Notes: generated from the letters alone by a model not told the origin. DNA of 59,927 nucleotides from Azonexus sp. (GCA_017983755.1 JAGOAU010000018.1:1-59927), one strand, 5' to 3'. Positions 32,800 through 43,324 are shown, counted from the first letter of the stretch. Program-made: numbers and translations.

Positions 32800-34962
32800 A
32801 TGAACCTGCGCAACGCCCTCCTGGCCGGGCTGCTGGCCCTGGCCTGCGGGCCGGGAGCAGTGATGTGGGCAGCGGCTGAAAGCGCCCCCCCGGCAGCGGT
32901 CTGGGTCATCGACCCGGCCGTTCCCGGCGACAATCTGCCGCCCGCCGGCCGTTCCCTTTTCGACCAGCTTTTCGCCGTCGACCGCAACGGCCGGGCAAGC
33001 ATCGACCTGCCCTTTCCATTTGAAGCCCTGCTCGCCCGCCTCGACGCCCAGCTGGCCGGCGACCCGGGCAGCGCCCTGCCGCCGGCCAAACGCGTCCTGA
33101 TCCCGCTCGGCCGCTCGCTGCAGCGCACCGCGGCGGCGCCGGACTATTTCGCCTACCCGCGCGTGGTGGTTGCGGTCGACGCCCAGCCGGCCTCGAATTC
33201 CGCGCCCTATCTGAAGGACCGCCTGTACATCGGCTACCAGGAAAGATCGGCGGTGCTCGAAGTCATCAGCTACAACGAGGGCGCCGGCCGCTTCGAATTC
33301 CAGCTGGTCAAGGACTACCGGACAGGTGGCCGGCCGCAGGTGGTCTACGCCAACCGCACGCTGTGCTTCGCCTGCCACCAGAACGGCGCCCCCATCTTCT
33401 CGCGCGCGCTGTGGGACGAAACCAACGCCAACCCGCAGGCCGCCGCCCTGCTCGCCGCCAGCGGACAGCACTTCTACGGCATCGCGCCGGAACGTGGCAT
33501 CGACATCCCCTACGCCATCGACAACGCCACCGAACGCGCCAACGGCTTCGCCCTGACCCAGCGCCTGTGGCGGGAAGGCTGCGGCGGTGACGACCCGGCC
33601 GCCCGCCGCTGCCGCGCCGGCCTGTTTGCCGCCGCGCTGCGCCATGCGCTGTCCGGCGGCCAGGCCTGGGTTCCCGACGCGGCCTTCGCGGAAACCGTCG
33701 CCGCGCCGCTGCGCGCCGAAGCCGGCCGCCGCTGGCCCGGCGGACTCGCCGTCGGCGACCCCGACCTGCCCAACCGCAACCCGCTGCAGGGCCTGAACGC
33801 CTGGCCGACCGACGACGCGGCGCGCATCGCCCGCTCGCACGTGCCGGCCCGTTTCGAGCCGCTGCTGCCGCGCCCGCCGCGCGAAACCTGGCGCGCCGGG
33901 ACGCCGGAAGCGCTCGCCGCGCTGACCGGCGGCCTCGCCGAATTCGTGTCGGCGCCCGACCGGCAACGGATCGAAGCCGCCCTCGCCCGCCAGCCGGGCA
34001 TCGCCACGACGCGCCTGACGGTACCCTGCCAGGTCGCCGCCAGCCCGCCCGCCTCGCGCTGGTCGCTGCAGTGCACGCCGCCGCGTGGGCAAGCCGGGCC
34101 GACCCTGGCCGGCAGCATCGACCTCGCCAGCGGGCGTCCGCGTGGCGGCCAGCTGACGCGCCTGACCCTGCCCGGCGGCACCGCCCTGAGCAACCTCGAC
34201 CTGACGCTCGCCGGCCAGGCTACGGCGCACGGCGCGGTCTTCACCCCCCGCCTCGCCGGCCGCCTGCCACGCAGCGCCACCGGCCACGCCATCGCCCGCC
34301 TGAGCATCGACCGCGACGCCGCCGACCCGGCGACCGGCACGGCGACCCTGGAAATTCGCGAGGACTTCGCCGCCGTCGACCAGGCCTTGTCGGCACTCGC
34401 CGCCGGCCCGGCCGCCGCTAGCCTGTTCGGACCAGGCGTCTTCCCGCGCCAGGCGCTGTTCGCCGCCCTGCTCGGCCAGCTCGGCGCCCCGGCCGCACCG
34501 CCCTGTTGCCGCACCGCCGAGGCCCTGCCGGCACCACGCCTGGAAACCGACGCCATTGCCCCCGGCCGCCCGGCGAGCGGCCCGGTCGAACCCGCCGTGC
34601 AGGGCTTCTATCCCTACTGCGCCGCATGCCACCAGACAGCGGAAACCTTTCCGCCCAATTTCCTGACCGGGACCGGCACCGAGGTCGCCGCCCGCCTTCG
34701 CCAGTGCGCGCCGCGCCTCTACGTGCGGCTGGCGATGGCCGACGTCGCACCGGAACACCGCGACAAGACGCCGATGCCGCCGGAAAGCATGTTGCCGGCC
34801 TTCGCCACCGACCGCGCCGCGTGGCGCGCCAGCCCGGCCCGCCAGGCGCTGCTCGCCCAGGTCGGCGCCTGGCTGCGCGCCGAAAACGGCCGGCCGCCGG
34901 ATCTGCAGCAGTTGCTGGCCAACGGCTACGAAGCCCTGCGGCCCTGCCTGCCGGCGCCGTAA
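32800..34962 (+). CDS. Exported di-haem c-type cytochrome (720 residues)
   Basis: A 720-residue protein with a signal peptide (residues 1-25). Haem sites are CFACH at 189, in the longer motif CHQNGAPIFSRALWDETNAN, and CAACH at 607, in CHQTAETFPPNF. The middle (about 330-530) is a beta-rich stretch without haem. The two haem domains differ and the family is unknown to me. It is very GC-rich with core-like codon use, unlike the nearby islands. It includes two TTGCGGTCGAC cores (32977 and 33170). Confidence 0.72.
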   Translation: MNLRNALLAGLLALACGPGAVMWAAAESAPPAAVWVIDPAVPGDNLPPAGRSLFDQLFAVDRNGRASIDLPFPFEALLARLDAQLAGDPGSALPPAKRVLIPLGRSLQRTAAAPDYFAYPRVVVAVDAQPASNSAPYLKDRLYIGYQERSAVLEVISYNEGAGRFEFQLVKDYRTGGRPQVVYANRTLCFACHQNGAPIFSRALWDETNANPQAAALLAASGQHFYGIAPERGIDIPYAIDNATERANGFALTQRLWREGCGGDDPAARRCRAGLFAAALRHALSGGQAWVPDAAFAETVAAPLRAEAGRRWPGGLAVGDPDLPNRNPLQGLNAWPTDDAARIARSHVPARFEPLLPRPPRETWRAGTPEALAALTGGLAEFVSAPDRQRIEAALARQPGIATTRLTVPCQVAASPPASRWSLQCTPPRGQAGPTLAGSIDLASGRPRGGQLTRLTLPGGTALSNLDLTLAGQATAHGAVFTPRLAGRLPRSATGHAIARLSIDRDAADPATGTATLEIREDFAAVDQALSALAAGPAAASLFGPGVFPRQALFAALLGQLGAPAAPPCCRTAEALPAPRLETDAIAPGRPASGPVEPAVQGFYPYCAACHQTAETFPPNFLTGTGTEVAARLRQCAPRLYVRLAMADVAPEHRDKTPMPPESMLPAFATDRAAWRASPARQALLAQVGAWLRAENGRPPDLQQLLANGYEALRPCLPAP
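32957..32987 (-). repeat. TTGCGGTCGAC element, in the 720-residue cytochrome gene
   Basis: Exact core on the minus strand at 32977-32987 with T4 (A4 on the element strand) at 32969-32972 and 32957-32960, 12 bases apart. Confidence 0.6.
33170..33199 (+). repeat. TTGCGGTCGAC element, second copy in the same gene
   Basis: Exact core at 33170-33180; only AATT at the distal position (33196-33199). About 190 bases from an opposite-facing copy. Confidence 0.45.
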
Positions 34963-34986
34963 CCAGAAGATCGAGGGGGAAGCACC

Positions 34987-36504
34987 ATGAACGACGAACG
35001 CGAACAAGCTGAAAGTCCCTGGAAGCGACGCTTCACCCTCCTCTTCCTGATCGCCGTGGCGCTGCCGCTACTGCTCGGCCTGATCCTGCTCAAGCGTTTC
35101 AGCGGCGACGTGCCGGTCGATTACGCGAGCCCGACCGAGCATTTCAAGTACGGTTCGACCGGTGGCGAGCACGAGATGGGCTTTCCGTACTGGATCTGGC
35201 GCGCGCTGCCCGAGGTCTGCCCGCAATACCTGCCGGGCAAGGGCTACCAGTCGCTGGGCATGGTGTATGAGAAAAACCCTGACGGCAGCGAGCGCGACGT
35301 GCCGGTCGGCACCTCGAAGCGGCGCTTCCAGGGCATCGACCGCGTCTTCGTCAATTGCGCCGTCTGCCACGTCAGCACCGTGCGCACCGCCGCCGACCAG
35401 CCGCCGACCATCGTCCTCGGCATGCCGGCCGCCACCTTCAACATGAAGGGCTTCGAGGAATTCTTCTTCCGCTGCGCCGCCGACCCGAAGTTCTCCAAGG
35501 AATACATCCTCCCCGAAATCGCGCGCCAGGGCGGCGACCTCGACCTGCTCGACCGCTATCTCGTCTACCCGATCGCCATCGCCATCATGCGCGACCGCGT
35601 ACTGGCGCTGGCCGGCCGCTTCGACTGGGTGTTCAAACAGCACGACTGGGGTCCGGGGCGGGTAGACACCTTCAATTCGGCCAAGGTCATCTTCAACTTC
35701 CCGATGGCCCACCTCGACCCGAAGGAGTTCGACGCCCCCGCCGACTTCCCGTCGATCTGGCGGCAGCGCCAGCGCAAGGAGCCGAAGGAGATGCAGCTGC
35801 ACTGGGACGGCAACAACACCACGGTCGAGGAACGCAACAAGAGCGCCGCCTTCGGCACCGGCACGACGCCGCCGACCATCGACATCGAACGCATCAAGCG
35901 CGTCGAGGCATGGATACTCGACGCCGCGCCGCCCGATTTTGCCGACTTTTTCCCGGTCGACCGCAAGCTTGCCGAGCAGGGCGCGCCGATCTACAAGGAA
36001 TACTGCGCCGCCTGCCACGGCGCCTCGGGCAGCGACTTCAGCGGCGAGTACGTCGGCACCGTGGAGCCGCTGGCGAAGATCGGCACCGACCGCCGCCGGC
36101 TCGATTCCTACACCTACACGCTGGCGGTTAACCAGGCGACGCTCTACGCCGGCTACCCGTGGCGCTTCACCCATTTCCAGAAGACTCACGGCTACGCCAA
36201 CATGCCGCTCGACGGCCTCTGGCTGCGCGCGCCCTACCTGCACAACGGCTCGGTGCCCAGCCTGCGCGACCTGCTCGAACCCGCCGCCAACCGCCCGCCG
36301 GCCTTCTACCGCGGCAACGACGTCTATGACCCGGTCAAGGTCGGTTTCGTCTCGGACCAGCCCGAAGCCAACGGCAAGAAGCTCTTCCGCCTCGACACCA
36401 CGGTGCCCGGCAACGGCAACGGCGGCCACGAGGGCAAGGCCTACGGCACCGAACTGAGCGCCGCCGAGAAGACGGCGCTGGTCGAGTTCCTCAAGACATT
36501 CTGA
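34987..36504 (+). CDS. Membrane-anchored di-haem c-type cytochrome A
   Basis: A 505-residue protein with an N-terminal anchor at residues 18-37 (LFLIAVALPLLLGLILL) and a periplasmic body. Haem motifs are CAVCH at 124 and CAACH at 340. The C-terminus has YLHNGSVPSLRDLLEPAA, with a likely axial His, then F-Y-R-G-N-D-V-Y-D. It is clearly paralogous to the next gene (shared FKYGS.G.EHE.G.PYWI near residue 55). The motif order resembles the RoxA/MauG-like group, but the function is unproven. Confidence 0.78.
   Translation: MNDEREQAESPWKRRFTLLFLIAVALPLLLGLILLKRFSGDVPVDYASPTEHFKYGSTGGEHEMGFPYWIWRALPEVCPQYLPGKGYQSLGMVYEKNPDGSERDVPVGTSKRRFQGIDRVFVNCAVCHVSTVRTAADQPPTIVLGMPAATFNMKGFEEFFFRCAADPKFSKEYILPEIARQGGDLDLLDRYLVYPIAIAIMRDRVLALAGRFDWVFKQHDWGPGRVDTFNSAKVIFNFPMAHLDPKEFDAPADFPSIWRQRQRKEPKEMQLHWDGNNTTVEERNKSAAFGTGTTPPTIDIERIKRVEAWILDAAPPDFADFFPVDRKLAEQGAPIYKEYCAACHGASGSDFSGEYVGTVEPLAKIGTDRRRLDSYTYTLAVNQATLYAGYPWRFTHFQKTHGYANMPLDGLWLRAPYLHNGSVPSLRDLLEPAANRPPAFYRGNDVYDPVKVGFVSDQPEANGKKLFRLDTTVPGNGNGGHEGKAYGTELSAAEKTALVEFLKTF
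35937..35966 (-). repeat. TTGCGGTCGAC element, in cytochrome A gene
   Basis: Exact core on the minus strand at 35956-35966, with AT tracts at 35947-35951 and 35937-35940 spaced about one helical turn. Confidence 0.6.
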
Positions 36505-36518
36505 GAGGCGGTGACATC

Positions 36519-37997
36519 ATGACGACCTCGTGCTCCTGCAAGACCTGGTTCAAGGCCATCGGCCTCGCCGTCGTGGTCATCGCCGTCATCGGTGCGATGA
36601 TCGGCTATGACCGCGGCTTCCGCGAATACCCGCAGCCGGACTGGGTGACCGCGACGCCGGAAATGCGCTTCAAGTACGGCTCGATCGGCGCCGAGCACGA
36701 CGCCGGCGTGCCCTACTGGATCTTCTACGTCCTGCCGCGCGTCTTCCCGGAAAAATTCATGCAGGACGGCAAGGTGGCGCCCGGCGGCTATGCCGCGCTC
36801 GGTGTCGCCTGGGAACAGGGCCAGGAACTGCCGGTCGGCTTCACCAAAAAGACCATCGGCTTCGCCCGCGTCGCCAACAACTGCGCCGTCTGCCACACCA
36901 CCAGCTACCGGGTATCGCCGGATTCGAACCCCGTCTTCGTCGTCGGCGGCTCGGCCCACACGGCGAACGTCCAGGGCTTCTTCCGGCTGCTCATCGACTG
37001 CGCGAAAGACCCGCGCTTCAACGCCGACATCCTGATGGCCGAAATCAACCGCGTCACCGACCTCGATTTCATCGACCGCCTGCTTTACCGCTTTTTCATC
37101 ATCCCGATTACCAAAAAACGCCTGCTGGAGCGGGAAGAACAGTTCGCCTGGCTCTACCGCCCCGACTTCCCCGAATGGGGGCGCGGCCGCGACGACGCGA
37201 TGAACCTGACCAAGTACTTCATGATCCGGGCGCCGATGGATGACACCTTCGGCCCCACCGACATGCCCTCGGTGTGGAACCTGAAAAAGTACGTCTGGGA
37301 CCAGGGCCACCGCATGAACTACGCCGGCGACAGCCACGACGCCTACTCGGTGATCATGGATTCGGCGCTCGGCGTGCTCGGCGCACCGCCCGCCGACAAG
37401 GCCGATTTCCTCGCGCAGGTGCAGTGGCTGAAGGACTACATGTCGGAACTGCCGCCGCCGAAATATCCCTTCCCCATCGACCAGGCCCGCGCCGCCGCCG
37501 GCCAGCCGCTGTTCGCCGCCAACTGCGCCGCCTGCCACGCCAGCGAGCGGACCGGCACGCCGCTGCTGCTGGCCGAGGTCGGCACCGACCGCGGCCGCCT
37601 CGATTCGTGGAACAAGGGTGCCGCGATCAAGGCCAACCAGGTGGTCAGGGAAATGGGCCTGGAACGCCGCGGCCTGGTCGAGGAAGACCTGAAAGGCTAC
37701 ATCGCGCCCTTCCTCGACGGCATCTGGCTCAAGGCGCCCTACCTGCACAACGGTTCGGTGCCCACCCTGCGCGACCTGCTCGAACCGGCCGCCCAGCGGC
37801 CCAAGGTGTTCTGGCGCGGCTACGACGTCTACGACCAGACGAAGGTCGGCTTCGTCAGCGACACCGCGGAAGCGCAGCGCGTCGGCACGAAGCTGGACAC
37901 CGCCAGCAAGGGCGGCGGCAACCAGGGGCACGAGTTCGGGACGGCGCTGTCGGCAGAGGAAAAGGACGCGCTGGTCGAGTACCTGAAAACCCTGTAG
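36519..37997 (+). CDS. Membrane-anchored di-haem c-type cytochrome B
   Basis: A 492-residue paralogue of the previous protein. An N-terminal anchor (AIGLAVVVIAVIGAMIGY, residues about 11-28) is preceded by CSCK. Haem motifs are CAVCH at 122 and CAACH at 336; the C-terminal part YLHNGSVPTLRDLLEPAA is nearly identical to that of cytochrome A. The pair probably arose by tandem duplication and might form a heterodimer. It follows 14 bases after gene A and ends the cytochrome run; a 163-base gap with a repeat element follows. Confidence 0.78.
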   Translation: MTTSCSCKTWFKAIGLAVVVIAVIGAMIGYDRGFREYPQPDWVTATPEMRFKYGSIGAEHDAGVPYWIFYVLPRVFPEKFMQDGKVAPGGYAALGVAWEQGQELPVGFTKKTIGFARVANNCAVCHTTSYRVSPDSNPVFVVGGSAHTANVQGFFRLLIDCAKDPRFNADILMAEINRVTDLDFIDRLLYRFFIIPITKKRLLEREEQFAWLYRPDFPEWGRGRDDAMNLTKYFMIRAPMDDTFGPTDMPSVWNLKKYVWDQGHRMNYAGDSHDAYSVIMDSALGVLGAPPADKADFLAQVQWLKDYMSELPPPKYPFPIDQARAAAGQPLFAANCAACHASERTGTPLLLAEVGTDRGRLDSWNKGAAIKANQVVREMGLERRGLVEEDLKGYIAPFLDGIWLKAPYLHNGSVPTLRDLLEPAAQRPKVFWRGYDVYDQTKVGFVSDTAEAQRVGTKLDTASKGGGNQGHEFGTALSAEEKDALVEYLKTL

Positions 37998-38027
37998 GCG
38001 CACGGAAAAGGATCGTGGGCACAACGG

Positions 38028-38059
38028 TTGCGGTCGACGCCCGAAAAAGGGCAAAAACC
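38028..38059 (+). repeat. TTGCGGTCGAC element, intergenic
   Basis: Exact core at 38028-38038; then GCCC, A5 (38044-38048), GGGC and A5 (38053-38057). The stem is GCCC/GGGC here instead of the GGCC type elsewhere. Confidence 0.7.
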
Positions 38060-38160
38060 GGGTGCGCCGCATCGGCCGTTGGGCCGAACTTCTCCCGCCG
38101 AACGGAATCCAACCTGCAAGGCCGGCAAGGCCGCCGGCATGCCCGCCAAGGAGGATGTCA

Positions 38161-38399
38161 TGGAAAGACCCGTACATAACCTGAGCAACCTGTTCGCCCA
38201 GCTCGGCCACGCCAACGATGAAGCCTCCATCGCGCGCTTCATCGAGACGCACAGCCCGCTGGCCGATGGCGTTCAGCTCTACGAGGCCGCCTTCTGGACG
38301 CCCGCGCAGGCCGGCTTCCTGCGCGAGGCCATCCTCGAGGACGCCGACTGGGCCGAGGTCATCGACGAGCTGAACAACGACCTGCGCGCCAGACACTAG
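38161..38399 (+). CDS. DUF2789 family protein
   Basis: A 79-residue cytosolic protein that matches DUF2789 over its full length: NLSNLFAQLGHANDEASIAR, the HSPLADGVQLYEA turn and FWTPAQAGFLREAILEDADW. The family has no known activity. AAGGAGG precedes the ATG. It is 15 bases upstream of fumC and probably co-transcribed with it. Confidence 0.85.
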
Positions 38400-38414
38400 A
38401 ACGGACGCCCCGCC

Positions 38415-39806
<1,392 letters not shown>

Positions 39807-39840
39807 CCCGGCCATTTCCCCGACGAGAAGGAGACACGCC

Positions 39841-40185
39841 ATGACCCACCGCATCGCTTCCGCCGCACTGCTCGCGCTGGCCCTCGCATTCCCGCTGACC
39901 GCCCTCGCCCAGGAAGGCTCGGTAACCATCAGCGCGCCAGCCGACGGCGCCAAACTGCAGGCCGCGGCCGACAACCGCGTCACGTACGAGATCATGCCCG
40001 GCCCGAAAGGCGACCACAGCCACCTCTACATCGACGGCAAGGAAATCGCCGTGCTGCGCGAACTGAAAGGCAGCGCGCCGCTCAAGGCGCTGGCCGTCGG
40101 CCCGCACGAAGTCTGCGTCAAGGTGGTAAACAAGAACCACACGCCGATCGGCCTCGAGAAGTGCGTCAAGGTCATGGTCGAGTGA
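39841..40185 (+). CDS. Small periplasmic protein with Ig-like fold
   Basis: A 114-residue exported protein, signal peptide 1-23 (ending ALAQE). The mature 91 residues are beta-rich: VTISAPADGAKL, HSHLYIDGKEIAVLREL and GPHEVCVKVVNKNHTPIGLEKC. The two cysteines could form a disulfide and the H-S-H could bind a metal. Similar small proteins occur in many betaproteobacteria without a known role. It follows fumC after 34 bases with AAGGAG as the ribosome-binding site. Confidence 0.65.
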   Translation: MTHRIASAALLALALAFPLTALAQEGSVTISAPADGAKLQAAADNRVTYEIMPGPKGDHSHLYIDGKEIAVLRELKGSAPLKALAVGPHEVCVKVVNKNHTPIGLEKCVKVMVE

Positions 40186-40221
40186 CGACGGCCTGAACCC
40201 GCTATAACGGGGGCCGCGACC

Positions 40222-40635
40222 GTGGATCCCCAGAACCTGGCCTACGCCCTGGTCCAGCTGGTGCATAACTTCGGCGCCGTAGCCGTCGTCGGCGGCGCCT
40301 TCGCCGCACGCTGGCTGGCCCGTGATACCCTCGCGACCCAGCGCTGGCTGGCCTGGCTGGTACTCGGCGGCTGGCTGGCCCAAGCCGCCAGCGGCGCCGG
40401 CTTCGGAGCCGTCAGCTATCTCTTCTACGGCCAGTTTCCCGACATCCACGCCATCGCCCGCGTGGCGCTGATGGTCAAGCTGGCCTGCGCGGCAGGCGGT
40501 GTGTTACTGGCCGCCGGCTACCTGCGGGGCGCCACCAACTGGCTGCCGGAAAGGCGCGGCACGGTGTGGAACACGCTGCTCCTCCTTGGCGTCACGGCGC
40601 TGGCGTCGGCGGCATTTCTGCGGTGGTTCGCCTGA
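40222..40635 (+). CDS. Small four-helix membrane protein
   Basis: A 137-residue protein starting at a GTG, with four hydrophobic segments (about 10-28, 42-60, 78-96 and 115-133). Two histidines lie at membrane edges (VHNFGAVAVVGG and FPDIHAIARVAL), so a haem-b or copper site is conceivable, as in CopD-like proteins. No family is recognised with certainty. It ends the apparent transcript that begins at DUF2789. Confidence 0.6.
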   Translation: MDPQNLAYALVQLVHNFGAVAVVGGAFAARWLARDTLATQRWLAWLVLGGWLAQAASGAGFGAVSYLFYGQFPDIHAIARVALMVKLACAAGGVLLAAGYLRGATNWLPERRGTVWNTLLLLGVTALASAAFLRWFA

Positions 40636-41083
40636 GAACCCCTGCGCCTGGCTGCGTAGATATGCGCCAGCCGCCGTTGCACAGCGATCGTTCCGGCTGA
40701 AATAAACCCTCGCTGCCCCTGTTGCGGTCAACCGCAAAAAGGTGGCAAATTTCGCGAGCAACCGCGCAGCCAGCATCGCAATACGCGGCACTTTCGGATG
40801 AAAAAGTGGACGAAGCGTCGTATCCAGTCGACTATGCCCACTCCATCCTTATGCTGTATTGCTTGTAACGAATCACCTCGCGAACCCGCACGAGCAAGGT
40901 TATAGGCTGCTCCATATCCATGACGTAATTCCAAACTGAATAAAGCTGTTTATATGCACAGCACAATCACACGATACAAGAAGGCACCCGCATTCCACGG
41001 CACCGCGTTTGCCGGCTTATACGGCGATGATCCGGCGTATACGTCGAAAACGACGTCTACGTCACATTAGATTTCACTAGCCC
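40636..41083. other. Intergenic boundary region before the HNH gene
   Basis: A 448-base stretch where composition shifts from GC-rich core to lower GC. It contains the variant element at 40722-40752 and an inverted repeat around 41020-41060 (AGGCGTATACG-type), but no gene that I can support. Confidence 0.45.
40722..40752 (+). repeat. Variant TTGCGGTCAAC element
   Basis: One mismatch in the core (40722-40732), which turns it into the near-palindrome TTGCGGT-CA-ACCGCAA; A5 at 40736-40740 and AAATTT at 40747-40752. Confidence 0.5.
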
Positions 41084-42538
41084 ATGTTCATCTTCGACAT
41101 CGAAGAGAAGATCGACCGACTATTTGACGAGGTCTTCCCACCATCGCCATTTGGCGATCCTCGCCTTAATAAGCGCGGCTACAAGCCTCTACTTACGGAG
41201 TCCCTTGGCTTTATCGTTCCTGACACCAATTCGCGACGGCAAATTCGTGACAAGGAATACTTTCAGATTGACCAAGACGATTTCGTTGAGTTTGCGACAT
41301 CGACTTTGCCCAAGGAACCAACCCTTCCCGTCTTTCCGAATGAACGGCTGCTGACCTATAACTTTCTCAATTGCGACGTCGGAATATCCACCGAATACCT
41401 CGGCAGCAAGGTGCAGGTTTCACTGCTCGACGCAATCATTGCTCGCCATGACTTGGGCGTAAGCGTTACTGCTCGCATTGCTTACAAGGATGCTTCTACT
41501 TCCAACTGGATCGGCTTTGGAACCGACAGGTGGGAAGAGTTGATTACGCTCACCTACTTTCCGTCGGAAAAGTCTCATCCAACATTGGGAAACACACTTC
41601 TTGAGTGGGATCGCAGCGTTGTCCTATGCCCGCTCTCCGATGACGATGAATGGCGCTTCGTCTTCGCAGATGGACCCTACGCTGAATACCTCAAGAATGA
41701 GATCGAAAAGGATGGCGACCTCGATAAATTCAAGTATGTAGCAAGCATCGTCGATGCTTCAAAGAAGGAACTCCCCAAATACTCAGTCCAGATCGAACTG
41801 GCGCGGCTTTGTTTGTGCTTGCCGCAATACGTGGCATTCATGTACGACCTTGTTTCTGCCGAGCGAGTCAAAGCCAAGACCACAACACCCCATCAACCGG
41901 GAGCGTCGCGGGCAAACCCCCGATCGGGGGTTGTCTACAAGATCGTCAAGAGCATACGCGTCATACGCCCCCCAACTGAGCATGGCGCGAGAATCGTCAA
42001 GTGGTCCTCGCCAAAGCGAAGGCATCTTGTCGCTGGCCATTGGCGCGTATATGCGAACGATCATGTGGCCGGTAGGGATAGAGACGGAAACCCAGTTGCT
42101 GGCAGGACATGGATTACGCAACACGTAAGAGGGAAGGATAGGCCGCAGCTTCCCGAAGTCGCTGAATCGAGTGCCTTCGTAACTATCCATGTGAAACAAA
42201 CTCTAGAAAGTGCGCGAGATGAACTTCGTGCCACCGCGGGTACTCCCCCCGGCGCGCAAATCATCGACATAGCCGAATACCAGCACGATGAAAGCAAGAA
42301 ACCTAGCCGCGAGTGGATGGCGCGTGAGCGCGCAAAGCTAACCGCTGGCTTGCGGTATCTTGTGCTTAAACGAGATAACTTCTGCTGCAAGTCCTGCGGT
42401 GCATCCCCTGTAGATACAAACGGAGTGCTTCTCGAAGTGGACCATATCCGTTCAATTGAACAATGGGGGCGCACTGAGATTATCAACTTGCAAACCCTCT
42501 GCCGAACCTGCAACAGAGGGAAAGGTGCTCGAAAGTGA
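41084..42538 (+). CDS. HNH endonuclease domain protein
   Basis: A 484-residue protein. The C-terminal 65 residues are an HNH nuclease: the helix YLVLKRDNFCC, C-x2-C, then LEVDHIRSIEQWG and NLQTLCRTCNRGKG give the D-H, N and zinc cysteines. The N-terminal 400 residues match no family I know and may bind DNA or a partner. Codon use is less GC-biased than in the core. No methylase is near, so it is not a standard restriction system. It ends two bases before an attC-like site, so it may be a gene cassette. Confidence 0.75.
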   Translation: MFIFDIEEKIDRLFDEVFPPSPFGDPRLNKRGYKPLLTESLGFIVPDTNSRRQIRDKEYFQIDQDDFVEFATSTLPKEPTLPVFPNERLLTYNFLNCDVGISTEYLGSKVQVSLLDAIIARHDLGVSVTARIAYKDASTSNWIGFGTDRWEELITLTYFPSEKSHPTLGNTLLEWDRSVVLCPLSDDDEWRFVFADGPYAEYLKNEIEKDGDLDKFKYVASIVDASKKELPKYSVQIELARLCLCLPQYVAFMYDLVSAERVKAKTTTPHQPGASRANPRSGVVYKIVKSIRVIRPPTEHGARIVKWSSPKRRHLVAGHWRVYANDHVAGRDRDGNPVAGRTWITQHVRGKDRPQLPEVAESSAFVTIHVKQTLESARDELRATAGTPPGAQIIDIAEYQHDESKKPSREWMARERAKLTAGLRYLVLKRDNFCCKSCGASPVDTNGVLLEVDHIRSIEQWGRTEIINLQTLCRTCNRGKGARK

Positions 42539-42539
42539 A

Positions 42540-42635
42540 ATTTAACCCTTCGGTCAACCGGACCGCCCGCAAGCTGCGCTTGCGGGTTCCCTACGCGCTT
42601 CGCGCTCCGGCGGCCGGTTACCTCGAATGTTGGAC
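42540..42635 (+). other. attC-like integron recombination site
   Basis: Ninety-six bases begin with ATTTAAC (RYYYAAC) at 42540-42546 and end with GTTGGAC (GTTRRRY) at 42629-42635. Internal arms (TTCGGTCAACCG near the start, CGGTTACCTCGAA near the end) pair with a small mismatch, as the L boxes of attC do. The centre holds hairpins (CCCGCAAG/CTTGCGGG). It follows the HNH stop directly. No intI is in the window. Confidence 0.6.
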
Positions 42636-42650
42636 ATCTGAATATCCCAA

Positions 42651-42679
42651 TTGACGCAACGTACGCTAATACGTACCAT
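42651..42679 (+). promoter_or_regulatory. Promoter and palindromic operator of the YefM-YoeB pair
   Basis: TTGACG at 42651-42656 and TACCAT at 42674-42679 are 17 bases apart. GTACG-CTAATA-CGTAC (42661-42676) overlaps the -10, as for an antitoxin-controlled operator. Confidence 0.5.
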
Positions 42680-42705
42680 TAAATCTCCACCTTCGGAGAA
42701 TCAAC

Positions 42706-42948
42706 ATGGCCACCCTCACTGCAAGCGAAGCTCGCGCCAACCTGTATCGACTCATCGATCAGGCCGCTGAGTCACATCAGCCGATCCACATCGCCGGAAA
42801 GCGAACCAGCGCTGTCCTTGTCTCAACTGAAGATTGGGAAGCCATCCAGGAAACGCTATACCTCCTTTCCGTTCCAGGCATGCGCGAATCCATCAAGGAG
42901 GGCATGGCTGAGCCCCTTGGCGAGAGCGCCAGGGAAATCGAGTGGTGA
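42706..42948 (+). CDS. Type II antitoxin, YefM/Phd family
   Basis: An 80-residue antitoxin. Residues 1-50 form the YefM/Phd DNA-binding fold (TLTASEARANLYRLIDQAAE, VLVSTEDWEAIQETLYLL) and the acidic C-terminus would wrap the toxin. It is followed by, and overlaps, the YoeB toxin gene (GTGA). It likely autoregulates through the palindrome at 42661. It sits right after the attC-like site, a common place for toxin-antitoxin cassettes in chromosomal integrons. Confidence 0.88.
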   Translation: MATLTASEARANLYRLIDQAAESHQPIHIAGKRTSAVLVSTEDWEAIQETLYLLSVPGMRESIKEGMAEPLGESAREIEW

Positions 42949-43208
42949 GTTGGCAACTGGTCTATACGAAGCACGCGCAGAAGGATGCGAAGAAACTGGC
43001 GGCTGCCGCCCTGAAGGCCAGGGCGCTTGAACTCCTGGCCGTTCTCGCCGCTGACCCGTTTCAAAACCCGCCTCCATACGAGAAGCTCGTCGGCGACCTT
43101 GCTGGCGCCTATTCACGACGCATCAATATTCAGCATCGCTTGGTTTATGAGGTTTTCCCGAAGGAGCGAGTGGTTCGTGTGTTGCGCATGTGGTCGCACT
43201 ATGAGTGA
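42945..43208 (+). CDS. YoeB-type mRNA interferase toxin
   Basis: An 87-residue ribosome-dependent RNase of the RelE/YoeB family. Family features include SWQLVYTKHAQKDAKKL, PFQNPPPYEKLVGDLAGAYS and the C-terminal RRINIQHRLVYEV and RMWSHYE; the C-terminal H-Y-E end bears the catalytic His/Tyr. The start is GTG at 42945 in a GTGA overlap with the antitoxin stop, although a GTG one codon earlier is possible. The length matches active YoeB proteins, so it looks intact. Confidence 0.9.
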   Translation: MSWQLVYTKHAQKDAKKLAAAALKARALELLAVLAADPFQNPPPYEKLVGDLAGAYSRRINIQHRLVYEVFPKERVVRVLRMWSHYE

Positions 43209-43324
43209 GCGGTGCAAATTGGGGATGCACCACAATTCATGACGGCCGACGAACCGCTCCACCAAATCGCGATTTGTCCAAAGCTCTACATTCCTCCCTG
43301 TTTTATCCTCTGAAAAAACGCTTG

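Noticed and set aside
29206-35007. Long minus-strand frames of 863 and 772 codons opposite the cytochrome genes
   Set aside because: Composition is low-complexity (Gly/Arg/Val/Ala-rich), no domain, and the plus-strand frames carry haem motifs, signal peptides and ribosome-binding sites.
40728-40934. A 68-codon minus-strand frame in the boundary region
   Set aside because: No ribosome-binding site or similarity; it runs over the variant repeat element.
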